Positions 38,093 through 51,340 of a stretch of DNA of 64,000 nt are shown here, one piece after another. Below the pieces are notes generated by a model. That model searched no databases and had not been told where the DNA came from. It was given only the letters and a program-made list of their open reading frames with translations. The DNA is from Nosema muscidifuracis (Eukaryota > Microsporidia > Nosematidae). How positions within the stretch are numbered: position 1 is the stretch's first letter; every line of letters begins with the position of its first letter. Position numbers and translations under genes: made by a program. Location: the NCBI GenBank assembly GCA_028335825.1, contig JAIOKI010000001.1, positions 310,001 through 374,000 on the forward strand. Reading direction: 5' to 3'.

Positions 38093-38403
38093 TTTTCCCT
38101 TATTACCAAGAATTAATTTTACTTTATCCTGGTTAGTTGTTCTAGAACACTTCAATATCGGCAAATTCTCTTCAAAAGAGAACCTGATCTCACTTAAGAG
38201 AGGGCACTCAATCAGAAAGTGTTCTATATTTTCTTGAGGTCCATCACATAGAAAGCATTTGTTCCTATAACTCACAGGAATTCTTCCGGAACAAGCTAAT
38301 GAGGATGACCACTTAACTAGATTGCATCTTAATCTAGTGTATGTTCTAATCTTTCGATTGTTTACTTTCTGCATAACATATTTGATTTTTGTTTGAACAA
38401 TTT
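38093..38403 (-). pseudogene. APE-type LINE copy 'A': ORF2 C-terminal fragment (left arm)
   Basis: Encodes the last part of an ORF2 of a related but diverged subfamily: KIRTYTRLRCNLVKWSSS, then the knuckle CFLCDGPQENIEHFLIEC, ending at about KLILGNK where copy B begins. Homology to the intact ORF2 (about residues 1095-1193) starts abruptly near 38,403, shortly after the LSU rRNA end, as expected of a 5'-truncated insertion beside the rDNA. The mirror copy is at 62,235-62,545. Confidence 0.85.
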
Positions 38404-38472
38404 ACTTAAAACATATTCCTAGTAACATTTCTTATTAACAATCCTAACTATAAAAATTACATACACACCTAC

Positions 38473-38710
38473 ACTGTAATACAAAAAGCAGTAACCTCAA
38501 AATGTCGGCATACACCTTCATTCTTACAGTTCTGCTTAATAGAGTAGTATTCTCCCAAATGTATCTTTGAGCTACGCTTCAGGCTTAAGAGGCTTTCAGC
38601 CTTAATCGAAACGACGTAGCTAAGCAACATAACTTAATAGTTAATCGCACTACCAGTGGTCATCACTTAGAGTTCCTCTCGTACTATCAAAGTTCACTCA
38701 AAAATACTTA

Positions 38711-38752
<42 letters not shown>

Positions 38753-39187
38753 TCTCACGTTCCTCATTACCGGGTGAACAATCCAACACTTCGTAACATA
38801 TACACTACGATGATCAGAAGAGACGACATCGAAGAATCAAAAAGCAGAGTCGCTATGATCGCTTGCCTGCTACAAGCCAGTTATCCCTGTGGTAACTTTT
38901 CAATCACCCAATACATAATGAATGTAATTGGGATCGCTAGGCCAAGGTTTCCCTACTAAATACAGTCATATGTATAAAGTAAAGCAGATTTATTCCCTTA
39001 TAATAAACTGATGGTTACCATCCATCATTCATCTACCTTAGGACAGCTGTGTTACTTTTTAACAGCTGTACCGCCCCAGCCAAACTCCCCATATATCCAA
39101 ATAAACAAATATTCAAACATACTAGTGGTTTCACAAATCATCTCCCACCTCTCTACAATATACCGAATAATTATTAGAACATACTAA

Positions 39188-39219
<32 letters not shown>

Positions 39220-39318
39220 GATATACAACAAGCCCGTTCCCTTGTCTCGTGGTTTCACAAAATTGTAAGTAGGGACAGTAGGAATCTCGTTGCTCCATTC
39301 ATGCGCGTCACCAATTAA

Positions 39319-39371
<53 letters not shown>

Positions 39372-40933
39372 ATTCGCTTACACAACTTTAACAATAAATG
39401 CACTGGGCAGAATTCACTTCTTGTAATACAAAAAGCTATGTTTTTAATAAACAGTCAGATTCCTTACATAGTAAAAGTTCTAGCATGCTAGAGCCAATCT
39501 TTATCCCAAGGTTACAGATCTAATTTGCCGAATTCCCTTACTTACTTTAATTTAAAATATCTGTTATGATACAAAGACACCTGATGCGGTATAGGTACGG
39601 CTACACTACTTCTTTTTTATCAAGTATATATATATAACACGTATTTCTTATCATGACAATCCATACGTACACACAGTCTAATTCATTTTTCTTACACCGC
39701 TTATATACTGTCATCATCAAGTCGCCTTGCAGTAGTCAAGCGAAGAACTATTGATCTTCTTTGTTTTTACAATAACACCGACTCACTTCAATACCATTGA
39801 AAACCCTAGTCTATATCTATACAAATATATTGTTACTGCCTCCAAGATCGGCCCATTTGTTTCTTCCATATACATTCACACATATACTTCAATACAAACA
39901 AATTGCACAGCTACCTAAATACTCATATAGAAACATCTCATAAAAGTAGTCATCTTCTTCCATTTTATACAATAATACATTCGGTAGGTACGTTGTAACA
40001 CGTTTCTTAGCGGATTTCTACTTCCATAACAACCGCCCTACTGTCTCAATGTATTCATCATATTTATGGTATACTGTCTACTATTTAGAATATTTAATGT
40101 TCCATAAGGTTCATCCCTTTTTGCACATCATTCTTACAATCATGTGCCCACTAGTCATACAATAGATTCATTCTGTAAACCTAATCTACAGAAGACCATA
40201 GAATTAAAGATTTCTCATAGTCGAGACTATAACAGTGTCCTACATCTATGTCCTATATACAATGACTGCTGTCCTGAGAGACATTTCGCTGTGAACCAGC
40301 TACCACACAGTTCGATTGGTCTTTCGCCACTATACACATCTTAAATCATCGATTTGCACGTCAGAATGATTATGGTCTTCCAATAAACTGTTGCTTATCT
40401 TCAACCAGAACATGCATAGTTCACTGTGTTTCGGGTCTTATAGTTATAACTTGTCATATTAATAACGACTGAGCCATTATCTTGCTATAACTATAATCTC
40501 CTTGGTCCGTGTTTCAAGACGGGTCCTTAAACATAAGGCTGCCCCACACATTTTCACAAATTCCTTCGCAGTACTTATTTGCTATCGGTATGCCATTATA
40601 TTTAACCTTAGATATCTCATTCTACCTGTATTCAGACTGCACTACCAAGCAGCCCTACTCGCTGATACTTACTATTTTATTCAACTAACGAATATTATAT
40701 TCTGTACAAATAAGTAATAAAATAGTGATTTACATCTCCAATAGGATTACAATCACGGGTTGCTTCTTGTTCACTCGCTGCTACTACAGAAATCCTGGTT
40801 AGTTTCTTTTCCTCCTTCTAATGATATGCTTAAGTTCAAAGGGTCCTCTATACACATCTGTATATATTCGGTAACAATGCTTTCGTATTCATCTACGACC
40901 TTCATCGCTGTGGCATCCTATTGATCCCATGTG
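38473..40933 (-). rRNA. Large subunit rRNA (with fused 5.8S-like 5' part), left unit
   Basis: Reverse complement of the right unit. It contains the 5.8S-like start (GATGAAGGTCGTAGATGAAT), the conserved GACCCGTCTTGAAACACGGA, the CTCTTAAGGTAGCCAAATGC core, the GGGATAACTGGCTTGTAGCA peptidyl-transferase segment and the sarcin-ricin loop AGTACGAGAGGAAC. The length of about 2.46 kb and the lack of a separate 5.8S are microsporidian traits. The 5' and 3' ends are estimates (within about 30 nt). No intron is seen. Small ORFs inside are shadows. Confidence 0.93.
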
Positions 40934-41007
40934 TGGGTAAAATAATAATAATAATATATTAGTATAACATATAAAATAATTTAATTTAATGAGTTATTTG
41001 TTTCTAC

Positions 41008-41991
41008 TCAGAATCGTTCAATAGTCAGGTTGATATCATTTGGCAGGTCTAGCCCTTCACAGTTCTTGTTTACTGTGGTATTCTTACCGCTCAAAAGCTC
41101 AATTATCACTTTTGGCTCGTCCCCTGTTACTTTCCTGTCTTCAGCAGTTGCCTTCCCAGCTAGTGCACTTACGGCTCTAACCACTTCTTCCTCTCCTGCA
41201 TCTTCCTGGTCATATCCTCGTCTTCGATCCAAAGAGATAGACTCTAAGGTCTTCTTCAGTACAATAGACTGGATGTATGCTTCTAGGAAGGGTAGGATTT
41301 CCAGCTCCCTGATATACTTCTGGTGGTATTTGGTTACCACTCCATCCCATGTCATGACATAGGGAACTATTCTTGTTCGAGATTTATGAATTAATCCCAA
41401 TTCATTTGCAAGAAGATCGTATTTTCTTAGTTTCTCATTCTCAACTATTGTAAGTCGATCCTGGTTGGTAATACCAACTTCCACTATTAATATCTCTTTC
41501 TTCTTCTTGTCAAATACAAGAATATCAGGCTTATTATGGCTAACTTTAATGTTAGTTGATACTCTTGTGTCCACTCGTATCTCAGCTCTTTCATTCTCAA
41601 TTATTTCTTGTACTGAGTGGCCACGTATCTTATTAGTCTTCTTAAAGCCATATTTCTTGCATAGTAAGAGATGAATACATCTAACTACCTCGTTGTGTCG
41701 CTTCATATAATCAAAACCCAACATTCGATCACATTTGGTAGCCAGATGATCCACAGTCTTCCTATGAGATCCACAGTGAGGGCATTGCCCTTCCTGTCCA
41801 CAGAATATATTCCTATCCTGCAGGAAGCAATAAATTGCCTCGGATCTAGCCTGGTTGTTCCCTTTTACTAGCCAGGTAGAGGAGTCCCTGATGCTCACTA
41901 ATTCATTCCCTTTAGCTTTAAACAACTTTCCATGGTTGGTTCTTTTACCTATTTCGTTGTAAAGCGCCGTTCTTTGGGCTTCTCTTAGCAT
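41008..41991 (-). CDS. ITS-embedded CCHC/PD-(D/E)XK endonuclease ORF (Dong/R4-derived), left
   Basis: The same 327-residue protein as at 58,647-59,630; see there for domains. It lies in the ITS of the left rDNA unit in the same direction as the rRNA genes. Both copies have identical translations, consistent with their being part of the recent inverted duplication. Three plus-strand ORFs within it are antisense shadows. Confidence 0.85.
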   Translation of the reverse strand: MLREAQRTALYNEIGKRTNHGKLFKAKGNELVSIRDSSTWLVKGNNQARSEAIYCFLQDRNIFCGQEGQCPHCGSHRKTVDHLATKCDRMLGFDYMKRHNEVVRCIHLLLCKKYGFKKTNKIRGHSVQEIIENERAEIRVDTRVSTNIKVSHNKPDILVFDKKKKEILIVEVGITNQDRLTIVENEKLRKYDLLANELGLIHKSRTRIVPYVMTWDGVVTKYHQKYIRELEILPFLEAYIQSIVLKKTLESISLDRRRGYDQEDAGEEEVVRAVSALAGKATAEDRKVTGDEPKVIIELLSGKNTTVNKNCEGLDLPNDINLTIERF

Positions 41992-42001
41992 CTTGTGGGT
42001 T

Positions 42002-42253
42002 TATAACATATATATAAATATATTAGTATAAAATTATATATATAATATATATAATAGTATAATCTATATATAAATATATATAATAGTATAACATATATAT
42101 AAATATATATTAGTATAACATATACATAAATATATATTAGTTAATCTATATAATATAAATATATAATAGTATAACATATATATATAAATATATAAATACA
42201 TAAATACATATTAGTATAACATATATATATAAATACATATTAGTATAATAACT
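42002..42253 (-). repeat. TA-rich tandem repeat in ITS, left
   Basis: Mirror of 58,385-58,636: imperfect repeats built on TATGTTATACTAATATATATTT separated by TA runs. Confidence 0.85.
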
Positions 42254-42263
42254 GTTACTCGAT

Positions 42264-43498
42264 ATGATCCTGCTAATGGTTCTCCAACAGCAACCATGTT
42301 ACGACTTATATCAGATCTAATACATCTTGTTCAAGTAGTTTACACTAATTTCACAACATATATCATCTTAGATAGCGACGGGCGGTGTGTACAAAGAACA
42401 GGGACACATTCAATTCTACTTATTTAATAAAATTTACTAGCAATTCCAAGTTCAAATATCTCTTACAAAATATTATCCCATAAAGATTCATATCTATTGT
42501 ATTGCGCGTGCAGCCCAAAATGTCTGAGGGCATAGCGGACCTGTTTTAATCCTTTCCTTCCTACACTGATTGTGTCTGTCTATAAGGGTCTCACGTCTTG
42601 TTGAAATTAATCAAAACTTCACAGCATCCATTGAAAACGGCCATGCACCACTATTATCATTCTCAAATAACATTCTCGCTGAATAATAAAATATTGGTAA
42701 GTTACCTCGCGTTGAGTCAAATTAAGCCGCACAATCCACTCCTTGTGGTATTCTTCCGTCAATTTCTTTAATTTTCAATCTTGCGATCATACTATCCCCA
42801 GAGCCAAAAAACTCTAATTTCTATTATGTAATACAAATACTCATATCACATCGTCGGCATAGTTTACTGCTGGAACTACAATGGTATCTAATCATCTTCG
42901 ATCCTCCAGCTTACGTCCTTGTTCAAAAAATACATACAAGTGTACAGCTTTCGCTTCTGTTCGTCCAGTCAGGGTCGTCACATTTCATCTCTCTCCCAAC
43001 TATACAGTACACCTCATATTGCTTCTTAAAAATAAACTACGGACTCTTTAACTGCATCAATCATCATACACACTCTTGGAACAAGTATTACCGCGGCTGC
43101 TGGCACTTGATTTGCCCTCCAATTAATCACCTCATATGTTTTTACAATATGAAACAATATCTATTACTTCCCATAACTGCCTCAGACAAAATCCATAGGT
43201 CAAGTTTCGCCCCTGCTGCAATCCTTAGACTTAGTAGCCGTCTCTCAGGCTCCTTCTCCGGAATATTACAAAGTAATACCGTTACCCGTTACTGCCTTGT
43301 TAAGCCATTACCTTAACAACTAGCTGATAGGTCTCACTCTTACTGTATACAATTATCTACACTTTAACGTAGTTATCATCAATATACATAAAATAAAGTG
43401 AGTATTACTGAGCAGTCCATTTTTCAGATACTTCTTCAAAAACATGCATGGGTTAATCTTAGGGAATAGCGTCTACGTCAGGCAGAATCAACCTGGTG
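42264..43498 (-). rRNA. Small subunit rRNA, left unit
   Basis: Reverse complement of 57,140-58,374. About 1,235 nt, starting CACCAGGTTGATTCTGCC, with the 530-loop GTGCCAGCAGCCGCGGTAAT, the AAATTGACGGAAG segment and GTACACACCGCCCGTCGC near the 3' end. The shortness is typical of microsporidia. It is read away from the central loop. Confidence 0.96.
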
Positions 43499-44200
43499 TA
43501 CAAAATAACATATCTACATTCTAGTCAGTATTAATCTAGTCTCAGAAATCTTAATCTCTCAATCAATCAATGCAATATAACATACGAAAACTACAACATG
43601 AGTAATAAATAATTTACATTGTGTATTATTTAATCTACTGATAAATTAAATTGACAAATCAGAATTAATAATTAATTGCTGATTTATGATTTTTGACAGG
43701 TTATATGTAGTGTGATTGAGTGTACTAGTATGATATATATGTTGTATAAAAAGAGTTACAATCTGGTGGTTGTGTTGAACAACAGGAAGTTGATTGGAGT
43801 GTCCAGTTAAGGATTGAGAATGGTGACCATCCTGTGAACGTGCTGGGACGTTGGTTGCTGAAGTGATCGTGGTGATTACTTGTGTGAACAGTAATGTGAG
43901 ACCGTAACGATGGTTTGGTTTGTGGTGTGTTTTGTTCATTGAAGATGTAAAATATTTTATTGATGAGGTATATATACAACATGTACTGTGTGTATTTATT
44001 CTTTGGTTATAATATATTAGTTTTATTTCTTTGTGATGTAGATGGAATAGTTTGACTTGGTATAGTAACTACATTACTTTATATATATTGTTTTTATCTT
44101 ACTAATAGTGTTTCTGTGAATTTGTATTGATCTTGGTATCTCATATTATAAAAAGGCTTATGTATTTTGATTAATAATTAGAGACAAACATCTAATTAAA
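43499..44200. other. rDNA 5' flanking spacer, left
   Basis: Mirror of 56,438-57,139. It probably holds the RNA polymerase I promoter and external transcribed spacer; no element can be pinpointed. A segment at 43,646-43,982 is less AT-rich and strongly strand-asymmetric (G- and T-rich on this strand), with two overlapping open frames on the minus strand that I do not regard as proven genes. Confidence 0.6.
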
Positions 44201-45600
44201 TTGAATATCTTTATTTATTCTATGCTTTTGTTAAATTTTTTAATATTTTTTATCAATACCTAAAAATACACTATCCTCTTTTTTGCAATCTCAACTCCTC
44301 TAATTATCCTAATCCCACAATTTTTTAATTTCATTATTTTAGCTCTTCTTTATTGCTGTAAAATACTTTCTTAAATTTCTTTAGTTCTTCAATCTCTAAT
44401 CCATTCACCAGTATTCTGTTCATTAATCTATAATCCTTATATACTAGTACTGTTATTATCCACCATTTACAAAAATCAATCTTATTTTCTTCTTTTTGTC
44501 TTCTAATATACTAAATTATAAAACATTCTTATTTTTGTCACTTGTTGTCTTTCTGACCAAATCTCATTAATTATACTTATAGCTATTTCTTAATCATCTT
44601 CGATTTTTCTTTTCCTATTTCATCCCTTTCAATATTATATACATTTTCAACAATTTTGTTTCTTCTTATAAATATTTCTTAAGATCTTCACATTCTTACA
44701 CCTTTTAATGGCATATCATAAATTAATATTCTAATAATATCTTATATTGAAACTTTTGTATTTTTATAATATAATCTTCTATCATCTAAACACAAGCCTT
44801 TTATGAAAGTCTAAAATATCTTACTTTGTTGATTTATTTCCACTATTTGTGATCATATTAACCTTTTAATTGGTTTCTGTTGCACTTATACCGTTGAAAT
44901 GTGTAATTTGGAAATAATTTCTATATTCTATTTTAAAAATGAATATCTACTGTTTTGATCCATTTTTCTGTCATCTAAAGCTTTAGCGATTTATAATTGG
45001 TTTCTAAATTGAATTATCTGCATAATAAAAAAATTTAAAGTCTGTAATTGCCTATGAGACAGCTAATATTTTTTTAACTAGTTAAATAATTCCTTTCCAC
45101 CGAAACCATTGTTCATGATGCAAATTAAACTGAATCCCTTTTAAATTCTTTTTAAAATCTGGTCGTTGCAATATTGTTTCTCCTAAAGATTTTTCTATGA
45201 TCATAAATGTTTTCAAATTTTCCTCTTCATTTAACACTATTTTTTGTCTAAAATTAGCAATGTTTCTGTATCATAAAATAAAGCATACTTTTATATGTCT
45301 ATCAATAATTTATTTATATTTTTTATCACAAATGAGTTTCTGAACACCATGATATTCTTATCCGTAATATATCTTGTTTTCTATTTTAACATTGTTCTAT
45401 ACCAATATTTCTCTTTTTTACAATCCGAATGAGTCTTTTTTATTTCAATTTTAGTAAAATATCTTTTATACCTCAAATTATTAATTATTTTATCAGTATT
45501 AGGCGAAAAAAGTTTCAGGTACTAATAATTAGTTAAGGCTTACAAGATTTATTATTAGTCTTATGCTACTATCTGTTGTAACACCAGTTCAAAATTATTT
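44200..45600 (-). pseudogene. Unidentified coding-like relic across the inner repeat edge
   Basis: On the minus strand the region keeps charged, protein-like stretches, such as FKKNLKGIQFNLHHEQWFRW near 45.1 kb and YRLMNRILVNGLEIEELKKF near 44.4 kb, broken by many stops and frameshifts. I could not assign it to a transposase, LINE or host family. The part below 44,733 is duplicated in the right arm (55,905-56,430); the upstream part is unique, so the inverted-repeat edge cuts through it. Confidence 0.4.
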
Positions 45601-46539
45601 ATTCATAATGTTCTATTGGTATTATATATTGTCTTTCTAGTGATCACTTTTCTGCTTCATTCTTAAATTTGTAATTTTTTGTAGCTTATATGGAATATCT
45701 ACCATTATTTTCTTCTAAATTTTTGATTTTTATTCACACCTGGAAATATTTCTATCATAAGACCCAAACAATATTTTATTGAACAAGGTATTTTAGATGA
45801 GAATAAAAGTATATAAACAAGATTTATAAATAATTTTAAATGATAAACCTAAGTCTTTATCAAACAAATTACCATTTTAGGAGATAAATGTGGTAAAAAC
45901 TTCTACTTTTATGCCTTAATTTCTTTAATAAAATCTTCATTTCTATATTTCTTAAATTCATTCTTTTTTTCAACATTAAAGCATCACAAAAAATCTTTAC
46001 CATTTTCCTTTTTGAATGAAAGTAATCATTATTGAAGACATTTTTAAATTTCTATTTTTATATCCTTATAATTTAAAATGGTGAGAGAATAGAAATATAA
46101 ATTTAGATTATTATTTTTGCACAATTATCATAGAAATCCTATGAAAGCTATAAAATAAGAATTTATGTAGTAATATAGTTGAGTAACTTATTAATTGAGG
46201 TAAAAATTAGTCTCTGAATAATTAATTTAAGATAAAACTTAAAAGTAAAAATATTAACGGAAAAACGTTAGCAATTATTATTGTTGTCGTATCTTTATAC
46301 TACTTGGATTTATACAGAGTATCTAAAAAGAATTTCGATATTAATTTCAAAATGTATATTTTTTAATTTTTAAATCCGGAAATTTTGTATGAAAGACATA
46401 ATAATTTCGTTAATTATAAAATCTTTCTTCATGGTTTTTATCCAGCAAGTCAATTTGATTTTTGTGCAATCCGTTTGATATCATTTTATCAGACAAGCGA
46501 TATACTTTTCCTTGTCTTATCTTGATACATTCTATAGCT

Positions 46540-47200
46540 AAAGTTGTGTAGCGCTCTTAAGGTTATTATTTTCTTTCATACTCGTGTCATTGAATACAGA
46601 AAAAAATATAATAATAAAAACTCAATTTATATTTATTTAGTAAATCTTCGTCTTCTATTGCATCAAAGATTTTCTTTTTTTGCATATTGTTTTAGATTTA
46701 TTTTTCTTAAGTTCTTCCTTAGTTTCTTTTCTTGTAACATAAGCTCATCTTCTTTAATATCTGTCTTTTTTATCTTCTCATATGAAGATTTTGGTCATAT
46801 TTTTCTCCGAAAATTGTTAGATCAATTTTCTTTTTATTTCTTATTAAGTCTTTCTGTTATTTAGAGAATAAAATCCTCTTTTAATTTCAGTTTCTTACTA
46901 TATCTGTCTATAGTTTTCATAAAATAAACATATGTTGTTTTCTTTTTTTATTCTAAAAAAATACTAAATGACATTGTTTTCCCTAAAGACCCAATATCCT
47001 TCTCTTTTCATGATTCATAACAAATTTCGTTAAGTTTTTTATTTTTAATTTTTTGAGTCATTTGACAAATAATATTCTCTTTGACTTAAGATTTCAATCA
47101 ATTTCTCCTTGGTTGTCATTTTTAAAAATTCCATATTATACTTTTTTCTCGCTAATTCCATTTTAATATTCTTTGTGAACAATTTATCCAATCTTGAATG
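46540..47200 (-). pseudogene. Unidentified charged coding-like relic
   Basis: On the minus strand there is a lysine/glutamate-rich, probably helical sequence from about 47.19 kb (MELARKKYNMEFLKMTTKEK) to about 46.6 kb (KKLRKNLRKINLKQYAKKEN, then RRRR). Few stops occur compared with random AT-rich DNA, which suggests former coding. No family recognised. The plus-strand ORF at 46,544-46,864 is its antisense shadow. Confidence 0.35.
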
Positions 47201-49790
47201 ATTTTTTTAAACTTATTGTTATCATTAACATTCGTATTCTTCACAATGTTATGATTTATAAGATAAGGATTTGTATAATTTTAAATCACAGTATCCATAA
47301 AGAAAATCAAAATATATAAAGCTAGAAAAAAATTAAGAATTTTTTTCTGTATCTGGTGATATAAATAGTGATAAGAGATTTTTTAAGCAGAGAAGATATA
47401 AATTATGAGACTAAGTTTGCACACTATTAATAACCAATAAGACTTTATGCCAATGATGTCTCTCTATCAGAGTATTATCATAAATAAGCAGAAATGTATG
47501 AGAACTTCAAATAAATATGTTGATCATCAAATCTGAGTGTCTAAATAAAGCGAAACTGATATCAATCATAAAGCATTTCAAACTGAAAACTATTTGAGTT
47601 TTTATATTTTATCAGAGATTCAAAGAAATATGAAAGTAACAGTTGTTTATTAAAAAACAGTTCTTCCGATACAGCAGAATCATATAATGTTCACAAGATT
47701 TGAAAATGTGGTATTTGAAATTTATTTTTTACAAAAAATATTCGATGTATATTGTTTTACTGTAATTATATAAAGACTCCTTGTAATTGTATTAAATTTT
47801 TATTTGATATATTCATATAAATCTAATTTATACCTAATTAATAATTGGATTTTTCAAATTAGTGTCTATAATTACGATTACGCAATTCATAGTTTGTTGA
47901 ATCTCCAAAATTTTAATTCTATAAAGTGTCGTTTTAAGAACAGATTAAGCTTATTTTTATTCATTTGTTTTTTATTAATAACTTATTTATTTTATAAGTC
48001 AATTTTAAAATTAAGTTCATTGCTAATAAAAAATTGTATGTTTATATCTGAGATTTCTCATGGTAACATGACCATTTTTAATACAGCTTTATTTTGGTTC
48101 TATTAATTTGCCAATTTTAATATTTTCAGTCTTTTTCACATTCTCCTTTTTTAGAAATTATTTCAATAAAGTTTTATTAAATAACTTAAATTGAATTTAA
48201 ATAAAAAAATATTATTGCTTAACATTAAGAAAAGGAATATAAAAAATGTAATCTTATAGTCATTGATCGATAATATTTTTAAGCTGTCTAGAACATTTAA
48301 ATCTGAAGGTAGTTTATTAAATCTTCTCTCTAAATTTGTAAAATTTAAGTTTAGTTCTTTCACATTTAAATATAATTATTAGTTATATTTTTCATGGATG
48401 TTAGCTCTATCCACTAATTGCTTCAGAGTCAATTTTTTTGTTGGAGCTCATAAATCCTTTTATCTTAATAATTTTTCCTCAATTTTTATTTTCATCTTAA
48501 TAAATACTTTATGTTGTACATATGTTTTTATTCGGCTTTATAGTTCTTGTGAAAAATGATTAATATAAATAAGCTTTCAATGTCAAAAAATAAGGAATAG
48601 ATATTCTTTAAAAATAGTTAGTGACGCACAGTGATTATCTAACATTTTATACCTATGGTTTCAAGACTTATATTGCCCCGAGATTTCTAATACTGTTATT
48701 TCTTACTTCAATAATCTAGCAAATACAGAAATTAGATCAAGCTAGACAGCCGTATCGAGATATATGTCGAATTCAGAGTACTAAATATGGCTCTAGAAAG
48801 CATGAATATGGCTAACCGCATGTGCTCACCCCTCTTGGGTACAACAAGTGAAGCTTATAATAACAAAAAAATTACCGAAGAAACAACTTTAAGCATCAGT
48901 ATTATTTATTTATATAGATATTATCTTAATTTTACTTCGGGATAGAGAAAATGAATAATGTTCAACAATGCAAGCCACAAGCGGATAGCTGATAATAAGA
49001 ACATAGAAGAAAACATGTCATAAAAACATACTTTTATTTTTACCCCTTTAGGCTTGTTAGTATGCATATTAAAGGATTTTCTATCCTCAGGCCGATTACC
49101 TGTTAATAACGCCATACTGAAGTCACAAGTTTGAAATACAAAAGTCAAATATGATTAACACACAAATTAAATAGTTATCCTTTGACTTAGTTGTAGGTAT
49201 AAAAAAGATGCCTCAATATAAATTTTATGACTTTAACAACAATATTGTGTATTGGTGTATTTTAACATTGATTGAAGTGACAAAAACGAAAGCATTTTTC
49301 AAGTAGGATCGTGTAAAGGATGTTTTATTTGAAAGATTTATTGTTTACGTTGTTGTAGGTTTTCTTCATTTTGTGTACTGTTCTTTAAATACTTTTTATT
49401 TATAAAATACACACAGTCGAATATCGCATGATGTTAAAATGTTTATTTTGATAACTTTCTTGTTTATAGTTTTATATAACGATTCACCAATAGCATTATG
49501 TCTTACCTCATTTCCGACTAAATTAGCATATATTTTAATGAGTGAATAACCACTAATCTTTCAAATTGATCTTTAGACACAGCATGATACCTTTTAGTAT
49601 TTTTTTCTTTATTTATTTATTGAAAATAAATCTCACTTACAATTACTATAATAATAATAAATACCTTTAATAATTACACACAATTATTATTTGGGTATGG
49701 TAAAAATTCTATTTCAAATAAATCTTCAGCTTTTAATTAAAGCATGGTAGAGACTAATTGTAAATAATAAGATAAGTAAGAAATACATTC
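47200..49790. other. AT-rich loop DNA, weak relics only
   Basis: No gene recognised. Two patches stand out. The segment 48,720-49,150 is less AT-rich than its surroundings and has a 75-codon minus-strand frame without a known motif. The minus-strand stretch at 49.43-49.6 kb reads protein-like (YHAVSKDQFERLVVIHSLKY). Neither can be named. Confidence 0.35.
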
Positions 49791-49794
49791 AAAA

Positions 49795-51340
49795 TTACAG
49801 CAGATAGTATTTATGAGCTAGAATTAGATGTTAAATACAATATTTGTAAAACAGAGACAGAAAGTATAAATTTAAATACAGATGGTGTGATTATTAATTG
49901 GCAAAATGAGGCTTTATTTTCAAGCAAACAGAATAAGAAAATTACAAAGATTGATAAAACAAAGTCATATGTGTTTCCATAAAAAAATCATATGCCTCGA
50001 TTTCTTAGATAAATTCAATGTTAAAGAAGGACAACATAAATTTTCTTAAAGTATTAGGAAGTTAGTTAAAAGCTAAAATTAAGGAAAAGCTAGTTGCAGC
50101 TGTTTTTAAGTGTGAATGTCGACTATATAAAATTAGCATCAAATACTAAGTCCTGTTTCTCAGAGTAGTAATACAGTAAAATTAAAGAGACAAATAGCAT
50201 TGTTGAAGAAATCCTAATTGGAAAACAAAATTCAATAAATTTAAGGCTAAACAAATGTAAAATCTTTCAGTGAGAGATAAAAGTAATGAGAAGGCTAAAT
50301 AAACAATATCGCTCAAGAAGATTTTCGGAATATAAAATTGCACCACTGAGATACCAAGAGTATGAAATAACATAATAAGTTTGTCTTTATTAAATTCTTA
50401 TTCATTCTCTTAAGTTATTCTCTAAGTATTTATTGGTTTTACGTCATGTGTGGCATTTCATAAGTAAATTTTATTCACCTATTTCTTTTGCCAAAAAAAG
50501 TTCGTGAACATATGAAAAGGACTTTAATATTCTCGCTGAAAAAATAAATTATTAAAAATGCTTTAACAGATTTTAAAATAGCAATAACCAAGAGTTTTGA
50601 AAATAAAATTGAAATATTATTACACATTTTCAGATGAAAGTTCAGCTATATAGCTTAGACATCCTATATTATATAATAAGTTCTAAAAGTAATAATCAGA
50701 ACCAAAATTCTCAATATAGTGACGACATCCGTTAATCTTTCAATATATAATGTGAACATAGAAATGAAGAAAGACGACGCCTATTTAAAGAATAAGAGCG
50801 AAGTGTAAGTCCTAGAGATATTGCTCTTTAAAAATATTCCTAATTTATTTTAATTATTATTATATAAATAATGAGAACTAAAAAAGAATAAAGCGAAGAA
50901 AAGAAAACAACGATATTAAAATAAAAGATCTGTGTTTACCAAGTAGGTAGACTCCAGTTTACGAATGACATTTGGTCTGTTTAGTTACAAGATGTAAATA
51001 GAAAAATATCTAAAAAGTGTATGGTGTAGAATATGAAAATCGAAATCGGTAAGCCAAACATTTTGCACGAGTTAAAAGAGCATATTTACTTTCATGTTTT
51101 ATAATTATCAGATGAAGATCAGATTTATTATTTTATCTTCAAGTCTGATTCACTAGCGCTGTATAAGCACTTCAGAATAATGAGAATTAAAAGAAATTTC
51201 ACTGTGACATTTAAAATGTGGAAAGAGTTTGGAGGCGATGTGAGATTATATGAATTTATAAACCATGAGAGATACAAACGATATCAAAGTTTATTGAGAG
51301 TTAAAAGTAAAATCGTGATGAAAGAAATATTGTAAAATTA
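49795..51340 (+). pseudogene. Unidentified coding-like relics in the loop
   Basis: A plus-strand stretch at about 49.80-49.98 kb stays open for roughly 60 codons (INLNTDGVIINWQNEALFSS). A second from ATG 51,033 to about 51,335 is open apart from one stop (MKIEIGKPNILHELKEHIYF … FKMWKEFGGDVRLYEF). They read like former protein genes. A weak resemblance of the second to the TFK segment of Mutator-like transposases is not enough for a call. Confidence 0.35.

Larger units (their letters stand above)
40934..42263 (-). other. Internal transcribed spacer, left unit (enlarged, ORF-bearing)
   Basis: About 1.33 kb between SSU and LSU, much longer than usual microsporidian spacers. It holds a TA-rich tandem repeat, the 327-codon endonuclease ORF and a (TTA)n run next to the LSU start (plus-strand TAA repeat at about 40,940-40,955). 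Confidence 0.85.
37790..44733. repeat. Inverted repeat, left arm (6,944 bp)
   Basis: Reverse complement of 55,905-62,848. Paired positions sum to 100,638 at the SSU start, both ITS ORF ends, the LINE fragments and both edges, so the arms have no net indel across these landmarks. All translated frames that I compared are identical. The inner edge lies in an unidentified coding-like relic and the outer edge inside LINE copy B. Confidence 0.95.

Noticed and set aside
38774-40717. Several 61-71 codon ORFs (mirrored at 59,921-61,864)
   Set aside because: All are antisense within the LSU rRNA and follow conserved rRNA landmarks, not protein motifs.
43107-43316. ORF of 69 codons (mirrored at 57,322-57,531)
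   Set aside because: It lies antisense within the SSU rRNA core; a shadow of rRNA sequence.
51033-51340. Mutator-like transposase
   Set aside because: Only a short TFK-like resemblance; no catalytic block or zinc-finger partner could be lined up, so it is left unnamed.
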